Shown: positions 1 through 5,130 of the stretch, piece after piece | How the letters are laid out: every line of letters begins with the position of its first letter | How positions within the stretch are numbered: the first letter of the stretch is position 1 | Origin: an uncultured Clostridia bacterium | GTDB lineage: Bacteria; Bacillota; Clostridia; UMGS1883 | Length of the DNA stretch: 15,569 bases | Reading direction: 5' to 3' | Assembly: GCA_947630525.1 (NCBI GenBank) | Contig: CANRHW010000011.1 | Span: forward strand, 1-15,569 | Notes under the pieces: generated by a model | Told to the model about the DNA's origin: nothing | The model's database searches: none | The model's input: the letters and a program-made list of their open reading frames with translations, nothing else | Program-made: the position numbers and the translations under genes

Positions 1-52
1 AGTTTGACATCACGGTAAAGTCCTTGTTTTTTTCTACCCGGAATACTGACAT
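1..52 (-). CDS. Replication-initiator-like HTH protein, 5' end only (partial)
   Basis: Only the first 17 codons are in the window; the gene runs off the left edge. The start is an ATG at 52 with a perfect AGGAGG (complement of 59-64) six bases upstream. The visible peptide, MSVFRVEKNKDFTVMSN, resembles the N-terminus of the helix-turn-helix replication initiator / phage-replisome-organiser-like proteins carried by Clostridia integrative and conjugative elements (Tn1549-like), which begin M-VFRVEK-K-(F/Y)TVMSNHHLR. That family is thought to start element replication, but the identification rests on 17 residues and on memory of the family. The AT-rich setting, the neighbouring excisionase-like gene and the tRNA fragment at 946-1001 all fit a mobile element. 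A hairpin with a T-run lies in its leader, so expression may be attenuated. Confidence 0.6.
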   Translation of the reverse strand, partial: MSVFRVEKNKDFTVMSN

Positions 53-58
53 GGTGTT

Positions 59-64
59 CCTCCT
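59..64 (-). promoter_or_regulatory. Ribosome binding site of the partial initiator gene
   Basis: AGGAGG on the minus strand, six bases from the ATG at 52. It fixes the start of a gene of which only 17 codons are visible. Confidence 0.8.
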
Positions 65-82
65 TTCTTGATTTTTTTGTAT

Positions 83-118
83 ATGAAAAAGGCGTGTATC
101 GTTGGTGATACGCGCCTT
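83..118 (-). terminator. Rho-independent terminator or attenuator
   Basis: The 12-base arms 89-100 and 107-118 pair with a single G-T position around a 6-base loop. On the minus strand the hairpin is followed directly by TTTTTC. It lies 96 bases after the stop of the HTH gene and 30 bases before the ribosome-binding site of the partial initiator gene. Too little room is left for a promoter between the T-run and that ribosome-binding site, so it could act as an attenuator of the initiator gene as well as a terminator of the HTH gene. Confidence 0.75.
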
Positions 119-135
119 AACAATAAAATTGGGCA

Positions 136-165
136 TTGACAAATTTATATAAGCCATGATATAAT
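136..165 (+). promoter_or_regulatory. Sigma-A-type promoter on the plus strand
   Basis: A perfect TTGACA at 136-141 and a perfect TATAAT at 160-165 are separated by 18 bases. The start site would be near 172, reading antisense into the HTH gene. No convincing plus-strand gene follows: the first ATG, at 179, opens a 34-codon frame with no ribosome-binding site. The RNA may be an antisense regulator, or the match may be chance in AT-rich DNA. Confidence 0.45.
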
Positions 166-177
166 TTATATAAATTT
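141..177. repeat. 12-bp perfect inverted repeat overlapping the promoter
   Basis: AAATTTATATAA at 141-152 is repeated as its exact reverse complement at 166-177, with a 13-base centre holding the -10 box. Because the unit contains TTATATAA, the same bases also form a direct repeat, AATTTATATAA, at 142-152 and 163-173, exactly 21 bp (two helical turns) apart. This geometry suits a dimeric DNA-binding protein, perhaps the neighbouring HTH protein. That link is inference. Confidence 0.6.
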
Positions 178-213
178 TATGGCAAGAGGCACTTTAACAA
201 GCGCTGATGTCCA

Positions 214-705
214 TTATGTGATCCCGATTGATTTTAAATCCTCGATATGCTTTTGGGATTTTCTCATAATATTTGCGTAATATGGACTTGTAAGAAAGGC
301 AAGCAAATCGTCTTTTGTAATTATAAATCTTTTTCGGACAATTATGCCGGGTATTCTTCCCTTTTGTATCCATATACGGACAGTCTCTTTTCCGTATCCT
401 GTGATTACACATATATCGCGTGTATTGATTATATCGGGATAGCATTTCAATTTTTCTCGGTAAAACTTATATAACTTTGAAAGTTGTCCTTTTGAAAGAA
501 TATTGCGCTTGTTCCGATCCGAGATATATTTTTCCGCATCTGTAATCGGAATGGAGTAATAATGCAGCAATCCGTCACATTTTTTCTCAAAATGTATTTT
601 TTCACTTTTTATAAGTTTATATGCCGTTGACAACGAAATGCCGCAAATTTCGCAAAACTCTTGTTTTGTTACATATTTTTCATTTGCATCATTGATGAAT
701 TTCAT
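214..705 (-). CDS. Tandem helix-turn-helix protein, excisionase-like, of the mobile element
   Basis: A 163-residue basic protein with two HTH_17/MerR-like DNA-binding units. The first covers about residues 9-58 (VTKQEFCEICGISLSTAYKL, then the wing YYSIPITDAEKYI). The second covers about 90-138 (TRDICVITGYGKETVRIWI, then the wing RIPGIIVRKRFIITKDDLL). Such proteins serve as excisionases (Xis) or recombination directionality factors in integrative elements, bending DNA next to the integrase core site. The ATG at 705 has AAGGTG seven bases upstream; an in-frame TTG at 711 is too close to that site. The gene ends 730 bases from the truncated tRNA-Ser, and the DNA between holds phased short repeats, as expected for Xis/Int arm sites. 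It is AT-rich with AT-rich codon choice, unlike the host genes to the right. No integrase is visible; it must lie outside. It could instead be a transcriptional regulator of the element. Confidence 0.72.
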   Translation of the reverse strand: MKFINDANEKYVTKQEFCEICGISLSTAYKLIKSEKIHFEKKCDGLLHYYSIPITDAEKYISDRNKRNILSKGQLSKLYKFYREKLKCYPDIINTRDICVITGYGKETVRIWIQKGRIPGIIVRKRFIITKDDLLAFLTSPYYANIMRKSQKHIEDLKSIGIT

Positions 706-749
706 CGACAATCACCTTTTTGTAAAGTTCAATGGCAGGTGAATGAATG

Positions 750-770
750 AGTTCCCTCAAAGTTCCCTCA
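750..770. repeat. 10-bp tandem direct repeat near the att site
   Basis: AGTTCCCTCA occurs at 750-759 and again at 761-770 (11-bp period). The shorter core AAGTTCC returns at 884-890 and 924-930. Short same-direction repeats beside a tRNA integration junction are typical of arm-type binding sites for tyrosine recombinases. No footprint or integrase sequence is available here to confirm it. Confidence 0.6.
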
Positions 771-816
771 TTTTTGAAAAAATCAGTGCAAATCGAAAAT
801 TCTTGTGCAAGCCCGT

Positions 817-838
817 TTTTTCTGGGAAAACAGAAAAA
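817..838. repeat. 8-bp inverted repeat
   Basis: TTTTTCTG (817-824) and CAGAAAAA (831-838) pair perfectly around GGAAAA. Its right arm overlaps the base of the next hairpin (836-883), so the two structures exclude each other. Confidence 0.5.
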
Positions 839-883
839 GGACTGCCAAAACCGCCCATTTTAAAGCGCTTTTAGCAGTCCTTT
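830..883 (-). terminator. Hairpin with T-run, probable terminator at the element end
   Basis: AAAGGACTGC (836-845) pairs perfectly with GCAGTCCTTT (874-883), and four more A-T pairs (847-850 with 869-872) continue the stem after one mismatch. On the minus strand a TTTTT follows. It would stop transcripts entering the element from the host side. It could equally be a recombination-related structure, since it sits between the two groups of short repeats. Confidence 0.5.
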
Positions 884-930
884 AAGTTCCGTTATCTTCC
901 TTTAATTTCCTCTAAAGTAGAATAAGTTCC
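884..930. repeat. Helically phased TTCC repeats next to the att site
   Basis: TTCC ends exactly at 890, 900, 910 and 930, a strict 10-bp phase with one position (920) skipped. The first and last are part of AAGTTCC. The block ends 15 bases before the tRNA-like sequence begins. One face of the helix would carry all four motifs, as for cooperatively bound integrase or excisionase. Confidence 0.5.
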
Positions 931-945
931 AGAGATGCTTGTAAA

Positions 946-1001
946 CTCGAAATCAGGTAGTCCTCACGGGCTCGTGGGTTCGAATCCCACCCTGTCCGCC
1001 A
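946..1001 (+). tRNA. tRNA-Ser 3' half (truncated; attachment-site copy)
   Basis: From the anticodon loop CTCGAAA (946-952, anticodon CGA at 948-950) to the encoded CCA (999-1001) all 3' parts are present. These are the anticodon 3' stem TCAGG, a long class-II variable arm (AGTCC 959-963 pairing with GGGCT 968-972), the T stem GTGGG/CCCAC with loop TTCGAAT, the 3' acceptor strand CCTGTCC and discriminator G. Long variable arm plus discriminator G means serine. The 5' half is missing: no GGACAGG, no D-arm, and nothing to pair with TCAGG before the loop. The natural explanation is an attachment-site copy left by an element integrated into tRNA-Ser, with the rebuilt complete gene at the far left end. 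Crossover would be in or near the anticodon loop. The fragment itself cannot make a working tRNA. Confidence 0.85.
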
Positions 1002-1016
1002 GCGGCGCAACGCCGC
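1002..1016. repeat. Small GC hairpin after the tRNA
   Basis: GCGGCG (1002-1007) pairs with CGCCGC (1011-1016) around a CAA loop, directly after the CCA end. It may help tRNA 3'-end processing or may simply be a spacer. Confidence 0.4.
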
Positions 1017-1021
1017 GTCAC

Positions 1022-1058
1022 AATCGCGTTCCAGGCTTAACTGGGGCGCGATTTTTTT
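1022..1058 (+). terminator. Rho-independent terminator of tRNA-Ser
   Basis: Arms 1022-1034 and 1041-1053 form a 13-pair stem (AATCGCG outer, CCAG inner, two G-T pairs) with a 6-base loop, then a T-run to 1058. It lies 20 bases after the tRNA end in the same direction and is presumably the original host terminator, now cut off from the tRNA promoter by the element. Confidence 0.85.
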
Positions 1059-1137
1059 GCGTTTTCTTTATATGGAGCGTCAGGCCGTAAAATTGGCCAA
1101 AACCCAACCGCCGCAAGCCCGGTATCGTAAATTTAGA
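1059..1137. other. Intergenic spacer, nothing recognised
   Basis: About 80 bases between the converging tRNA and clpC terminators. I see no open frame with a ribosome-binding site, no promoter and no strong repeat. Confidence 0.6.
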
Positions 1138-1175
1138 TAAAAAGTCGGAACAAGCGTTTCAGGCTTGTTCCGACT
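1138..1175 (-). terminator. Rho-independent terminator of the ctsR-mcsA-clpC operon
   Basis: AGTCGGAACAAGC (1143-1155) and its exact complement (1163-1175) form a perfect 13-bp stem with a 7-base loop. On the minus strand TTTTTAT follows. It lies 52 bases after the clpC stop. Confidence 0.9.
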
Positions 1176-1227
1176 CGGGTTACTGGAAGATTTTTTCTAC
1201 TGCTCCCGTTTGATTTTTATCGCCGCA

Positions 1228-3672
1228 TTATACGGCCGCCGGCTGCGCGGCGTTTATCTTTATCTGGTCGCCTTCGGCATACACGGTTACGGCGTCGCCG
1301 GCTTTGACCTTGCCTTCCAGTATTTCCTCGGCAAAAAGGTCCTCGACCCGGCTTTGTATAGCGCGGCGCAGAGGCCGTGCGCCGTACACGGGATCAAAGC
1401 CCTCCTTGGCAAGGAGTTCAAGGGCGCTGTCATCAAAGGTGCAGGTTATGCCGTTGGAAGCCAGACGTTTGTTAAAGCCCTCCAGCATGATGGACGCGAT
1501 ACGCTTGATATCGTCGTCGGTAAGGCGATTGAACACAATGATATCATCCACACGGTTGAGGAACTCCGGACGGAAAGCCTTTTTCAGCTCGTCCATAACG
1601 TTCTTTTTGATATCCTTGTTCATGTCCTCGGCCTTTTCACCGGCGCTGAAGCCCAGGTTCTTGGGTTCGGTAATGCTGCGGCCGCCAAGGTTACTGGTCA
1701 TGATGATGACGGTATTCTTGAAGTCTACCCTGCGGCCTTGACTGTCGGTAAGATGTCCGTCGTCAAGTATTTGCAGCATCATATTAAATACATCGGGATG
1801 GGCCTTTTCTATCTCGTCAAACAGCACTACGCTGTAGGGCTTGCGGCGTATCTGCTCGGTGAGCTGGCCGCCTTCTTCAAAGCCCACATAGCCCGGAGGC
1901 GAACCGATGAGCTTGGAAACGGAGTGTTTCTCCATATATTCGCTCATATCAACGCGTATCATGGAATTTTCGTCACCGAACAAAGCTTCGGCCAGAGCCT
2001 TGCAAAGCTCGGTTTTGCCCACGCCCGTAGGCCCAAGGAAAATGAACGAGCCAATGGGGCGCTTGGGGTCTTTAAGGCCCACGCGGCCGCGGCGCACGGC
2101 CTTGGACACGGCCACAACGGCCTCGTCTTGGCCGACTACCCGCTTGTGGAGCACCTCTTCAAGATTGCGCAGGCGCTCGCTTTCCTCCTCCGCAAGCTTC
2201 TTAACGGGGATGCCGGTCCACTGAGAGATTATGTCCTCTATCTCGGCGCGGCCTATGGAAAGGGTCTTGCCGTCGCTGGAGTGCTTCCAGTCGTCCTTTT
2301 TATCCTCCAGCTCGGCACGGAGCGCACGCTCGGCGTCACGGAGGGCGGCGGCGCGCTCAAATTCCTGATTGTTGATGGCGATATCCTTTTCGGCGGCGGC
2401 GGCGCTTACGCGGCTTTCCAGCTCCTTAAGCTCCTCGGGCATGGTAAGGGAGCCGAGCCTTGCGCGGCTGCAGGCCTCGTCTATAAGGTCTATGGCCTTG
2501 TCGGGCATAAAGCGGTCGGTAATATAGCGGCCGCTGAGCTTTACCGCGGCGGAAATTGCCTCGTCCGTTATTTTTACGCCGTGATGGGCCTCGTACTTTT
2601 CGCGTATGCCTTTAAGGATGCTTTCGGTGTCCTCCTGAGAGGGTTCGCCCACTGTTACCGGCTGGAAACGGCGTTCCAGCGCGGCGTCCTTTTCGATGTA
2701 TTTGCGGTACTCGTTAAGAGTTGTGGCGCCTATTATCTGCATTTCGCCACGGGCAAGGTTGGGTTTGAGTATGTTGGCCGCGTCTACTGCGCCCTCGGCG
2801 GCGCCTGCGCCGATTATGGTATGCAGCTCGTCGATGAACAGTATTACATCGCCGCTCTTAACTACCTCGTCCATGGCCTTTTCGAGGCGCTCTTCAAACT
2901 CGCCGCGGTACTTGCTGCCGGCGAGGAGGCCGCCCATATCCAAAGATACTATCCTCTTGTCGCGGAGGAGCTCCGGCACGTTGCCGGCGGCTATCTCCTG
3001 AGCAAGGCCCTCCACAACGGCGGTCTTGCCCACGCCCGGTTCGCCAAGGAGCACGGGATTGTTCTTGGTACGGCGGGAAAGTATCTGCGTAACGCGAGCT
3101 ATCTCCTGTTCGCGGCCGATAACGGGGTCAAACTTATTATCCCTGGCCATAGCCGTCAGGTCCCGGCCAAATTTGTCGAGGGTAGGCGTCTTGCTTTTTT
3201 CGGCGCCGTCCTCCTGCCCGCGAACACTGCGGTATGCCCGGGCGATATCCTCCTCCATCTGGGAGAGCTTTTCCGCATTGACCCCAAGGGAGCGCAGGAT
3301 ACGGTTAGCCGAACAGTCGGTGTTTTTGGCCAGAGCGAGAAGTATGTGTTCGGTGCCGATGAGCCTTGAACGGAAGCTGTAAGCAATATCCGCGCTGAGC
3401 TGCAAGCACTGCTTGGTGCGGGGCGTGAAGCCCGCAAAGCGATTTTGGGTGTAATAGGTGGAGCCGTACTGCTCGATGCGGTGCTCCACCGCATCGAGCG
3501 TGATCCCCCATTTACGGAAGAATTGCTGCGTAAGGCCGCTGCCCTCCATTATAAGGCCGCAGAGCAAATGCTCGGTGCCCACGTAGCCCGCCCCCATTTT
3601 CTCCGCCTCGGACTGGGCAAGGGAAATGGCGGTCTGGGCTTTTTCGGTAAAGTTATATCCGCTGTCAAACAT
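1228..3672 (-). CDS. clpC: ATP-dependent Clp protease ATP-binding subunit ClpC
   Basis: A cytoplasmic Hsp100 unfoldase of 814 residues, close to the usual ClpC length, that threads damaged or marked proteins into the ClpP chamber. In order: two Clp-N repeats (about 1-145); a first AAA+ module with Walker A GEPGVGKT (210-217) and Walker B VILFIDE (276-282); a middle region with a UVR-like motif (NNQEFERAAALRDAERAL, about 434-451) that marks ClpC rather than ClpB; and a second AAA+ module with GPTGVGKT (547-554) and VVLFDE (615-620). The ClpP-docking tripeptide LGF lies in KNLGFS near 674, so it should act with ClpP. The ATG at 3672 is preferred: AAAGGAGA lies 9-10 bases upstream. A GTG at 3681 is in frame but touches that site. 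The start overlaps the end of mcsA, showing translational coupling. It is the last gene of a CtsR-controlled operon. Confidence 0.97.
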   Translation of the reverse strand: MFDSGYNFTEKAQTAISLAQSEAEKMGAGYVGTEHLLCGLIMEGSGLTQQFFRKWGITLDAVEHRIEQYGSTYYTQNRFAGFTPRTKQCLQLSADIAYSFRSRLIGTEHILLALAKNTDCSANRILRSLGVNAEKLSQMEEDIARAYRSVRGQEDGAEKSKTPTLDKFGRDLTAMARDNKFDPVIGREQEIARVTQILSRRTKNNPVLLGEPGVGKTAVVEGLAQEIAAGNVPELLRDKRIVSLDMGGLLAGSKYRGEFEERLEKAMDEVVKSGDVILFIDELHTIIGAGAAEGAVDAANILKPNLARGEMQIIGATTLNEYRKYIEKDAALERRFQPVTVGEPSQEDTESILKGIREKYEAHHGVKITDEAISAAVKLSGRYITDRFMPDKAIDLIDEACSRARLGSLTMPEELKELESRVSAAAAEKDIAINNQEFERAAALRDAERALRAELEDKKDDWKHSSDGKTLSIGRAEIEDIISQWTGIPVKKLAEEESERLRNLEEVLHKRVVGQDEAVVAVSKAVRRGRVGLKDPKRPIGSFIFLGPTGVGKTELCKALAEALFGDENSMIRVDMSEYMEKHSVSKLIGSPPGYVGFEEGGQLTEQIRRKPYSVVLFDEIEKAHPDVFNMMLQILDDGHLTDSQGRRVDFKNTVIIMTSNLGGRSITEPKNLGFSAGEKAEDMNKDIKKNVMDELKKAFRPEFLNRVDDIIVFNRLTDDDIKRIASIMLEGFNKRLASNGITCTFDDSALELLAKEGFDPVYGARPLRRAIQSRVEDLFAEEILEGKVKAGDAVTVYAEGDQIKINAAQPAAV

Positions 3673-3677
3673 GGCTT

Positions 3678-4157
3678 TCACTCTCCTTTAAGCTTTTTTA
3701 TCTTGTCGCGGAGCTTAGCCGCGTCCTCGTAACGCTCGTCGCCGATAGCGTCGAGCAGCTGAGCTTTGAGCTCGTCAACGTTCTCGGGCTTCTTTTCGGC
3801 CTTGACCTTCTTTTTTGTATCTTTTTTCTTTGGTTCAACGGTCTCCATGTCCTCTACGGGGTCGTTTTCAAAGAAGTCGCCCAGCTCCGGCGCGGGAGCA
3901 AACGGATTCCCGCCCCCAAGGAGCGACAGGCTTACGGGCGTACCGCCGAAAAGAGAAGCTCCGATCCCCCGGCCAAAGGGGAAAGAAAAGGCGCTCATCA
4001 TTTCGCGTTCCATATTTCGGAACATTTCGGAAGTGCGATCAAGCAGACCGCTCTCTTCGGCGCATTGGCTGCAAAGGCAAATCTCCCTGGTCTGGCCGTT
4101 AATGGATTCTCTGTACTGCACGTTGGCTTCGTTCTTATTACATTTTTGACATTTCAT
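3678..4157 (-). CDS. mcsA: McsA-like UvrB/UvrC-motif protein with one zinc module
   Basis: A 159-residue heat-shock accessory protein. The N-terminus has one zinc-binding module built from two CxxC pairs (C3-C6 and C29-C32, with C27 close by). A glycine/proline-rich middle and an acidic-then-lysine-rich linker (about 95-125) follow, then a C-terminal UVR domain (about 126-159, DERYEDAAKLRDKIKKL) that in this family contacts ClpC. Bacillus subtilis McsA is about 185 residues and, as I recall, has a second CxxC pair set; here it is missing and replaced by the charged linker. In B. subtilis, McsA activates the arginine kinase McsB and modulates CtsR, but no mcsB is present in this operon, so a direct ClpC/CtsR adaptor role is more likely (inference). 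AAGGAGG lies eight bases before the ATG. The stop overlaps the clpC start region. Confidence 0.88.
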   Translation of the reverse strand: MKCQKCNKNEANVQYRESINGQTREICLCSQCAEESGLLDRTSEMFRNMEREMMSAFSFPFGRGIGASLFGGTPVSLSLLGGGNPFAPAPELGDFFENDPVEDMETVEPKKKDTKKKVKAEKKPENVDELKAQLLDAIGDERYEDAAKLRDKIKKLKGE

Positions 4158-4176
4158 AGTAAATACCTCCTTAAAA

Positions 4177-4623
4177 TCACTGCAATGCTAAAAGCATATT
4201 TTTGAATATTCCGGCCCTAAGCCGGTCCTTTGCCGTCCCCGGCAGGGTAAGTACGCTGTCGCGCAGGGAGCCTAACATAAGCTTTGCCTCTCTTGGGGTA
4301 ATAAATTCATAATCCAGAAGATTTTGCGTAAAAATCCTCGCCGTGTCATAATCCAGGCTCGCACCCACGGAATTTATGACGTGCATAAGATAGTTGCTGT
4401 CCGGGGCCACGCGGACTATCTTCACTCCGCCGCCGCCGCCCCGCCGGCTTTCTATCTGGTAACCGCGCTCGGGAGTAAAGCGCGTCTGGATAACGTAGTT
4501 TATCTGACTGGGGACGCAGTTCAGCCGGCTGGCCAAAGTATTGCGCTGGATCTGCGCCATGCCTCCTCCCTCGGCCAGAAGCTCCATGAGCATCTGTTCT
4601 ATCACGTCAGACATCGAGGCCAT
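4177..4623 (-). CDS. ctsR: CtsR, class III heat-shock repressor
   Basis: A 148-residue cytoplasmic dimeric repressor of clp genes that acts as a protein thermosensor. The winged helix-turn-helix covers about 22-75, with the family signature FTPERGYQIESRRGGGGG (49-66). The glycine-rich wing tip is the heat-sensing part, and an arginine next to it contacts DNA and is the McsB target in Bacillus. A C-terminal four-helix domain (about 80-148) mediates dimerisation. It is the first gene of ctsR-mcsA-clpC, 19 bases before mcsA. AAAGGAGGT lies eight bases before the ATG at 4623. Two consensus CtsR operators flank its promoter, so it is autoregulated. All key regions are intact. Length and signature leave little doubt. 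Confidence 0.96.
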   Translation of the reverse strand: MASMSDVIEQMLMELLAEGGGMAQIQRNTLASRLNCVPSQINYVIQTRFTPERGYQIESRRGGGGGVKIVRVAPDSNYLMHVINSVGASLDYDTARIFTQNLLDYEFITPREAKLMLGSLRDSVLTLPGTAKDRLRAGIFKNMLLALQ

Positions 4624-4703
4624 GAAGCTCCACCTCCTTTATTATATTATATGAACTTTTGTCTGCTTTCATTTTTTTATCAGTCCCTCCAAGCAAATCA
4701 TCG

Positions 4704-4726
4704 TTTGACTTTGACTTTCTTTGACC
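4704..4726 (-). promoter_or_regulatory. CtsR operator, start-site proximal
   Basis: On the minus strand GGTCAAA-GAA-AGTCAAA (4726 to 4710) fits the CtsR consensus RGTCAAA-NAN-RGTCAAA at every fixed position. It is followed at once by a third partial heptad GTCAAAC reaching 4703-4704. It starts 10 bases after the -10 box and so covers the transcription start, ideal for blocking polymerase. Confidence 0.93.
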
Positions 4727-4736
4727 TTGTAACTGT

Positions 4737-4765
4737 AGTATAGCACACTCGTAAACATTTGTCAA
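4737..4765 (-). promoter_or_regulatory. Sigma-A promoter of the ctsR operon
   Basis: Minus strand TTGACA (4765-4760), a 17-base spacer, and TATACT (4742-4737). It lies about 115 bases upstream of the ctsR ATG and between two CtsR operators. Confidence 0.92.
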
Positions 4766-4783
4766 GTGTTTTTTTGAAATTTT

Positions 4784-4800
4784 TTTGACTTTTTTTGACT
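4784..4800 (-). promoter_or_regulatory. CtsR operator, upstream
   Basis: Minus strand AGTCAAA-AAA-AGTCAAA is a second perfect match to the CtsR heptad pair. It lies 18 bases upstream of the -35 box. Centre-to-centre distance to the first operator is about 74 bp, about seven helical turns, so looping or cooperative binding is possible. Confidence 0.88.
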
Positions 4801-4811
4801 TTTATTTTAGG

Positions 4812-4840
4812 AAACAAAAAAGCCCGCAATTGCGGGCTTT
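4812..4840 (-). terminator. Palindromic terminator between the repeat region and ctsR
   Basis: AAAGCCCGCAA followed by its exact reverse complement (4819-4840, a 22-bp perfect palindrome) is followed on the minus strand by TTTTTTG. It insulates the ctsR promoter from minus-strand transcripts arriving from the leucine-rich-repeat gene. A-rich and T-rich flanks may allow weak action in both directions. Confidence 0.85.
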
Positions 4841-4877
4841 CGAATTGATGACAATCCCCGTGAACAATGGGGATAGC

Positions 4878-4898
4878 TCGAAAGGGAACCCCTTTCGA
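4878..4898. repeat. 9-bp hairpin
   Basis: TCGAAAGGG (4878-4886) and CCCTTTCGA (4890-4898) pair perfectly around AAC. It sits beside repeat family 2 copy 1 and may belong to it; the second copy has only the half motif CCTTTCGG at the corresponding side (15050-15057). Confidence 0.6.
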
Positions 4899-4906
4899 TA
4901 AAAGAC

Positions 4907-5006
4907 ATAAAATCCCGGGGCGTGTACCCGGGATTTTATACCTTAATCGGGGTAGACATATCATTTTTATTGTGATAAAAATGATATGTCGTAAGCGAAA
5001 GCGCCC
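4907..5006 (-). repeat. Structured repeat family 2, copy 1
   Basis: Read on the minus strand: the box GGGCGCTTTCGCTTACGA then CATAT (5006-4984), a 16-bp perfect hairpin with a 4-base loop (4990-4975 and 4970-4955), the box ACCCCGATTAAGG (4953-4941), and a 13-bp perfect hairpin with a 7-base loop (arms 4907-4919 and 4927-4939). The second copy (14972-15041, opposite orientation) matches the first box at 21 of 23 positions and the second box plus hairpin at about 80 percent, with paired base changes in the stem. The 16-bp hairpin is an extra segment absent from copy 2. Function unknown. Confidence 0.8.
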
Positions 5007-5130
5007 GCCAGCGTGACGCTGGACCCACGTTATATTATGTTACATAGTTAGTTGCTTGATTATATTATTGTAATTGTAAAGTCAATGATGGAACGGAACG
5101 TTCCCGGAGAGGTTCACGCCAGGGATTAAG

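Noticed and set aside
179..283. Small 34-codon plus-strand frame after the promoter at 136-165
   Set aside because: No ribosome-binding site, it would be almost leaderless, and it overlaps the HTH gene on the other strand.
1165..3369. A 734-codon open frame on the plus strand
   Set aside because: It lies entirely antisense to clpC, whose protein is conserved end to end. Long antisense frames are common opposite GC-rich genes, the frame has no ribosome-binding site, and its start is inside the clpC terminator.
4741..4768. TAGCACACTC resembling half of a CIRCE (HrcA) site
   Set aside because: The CIRCE half-site TTAGCACTC is not matched and no inverted partner GAGTGCTAA follows. The bases are the promoter spacer.
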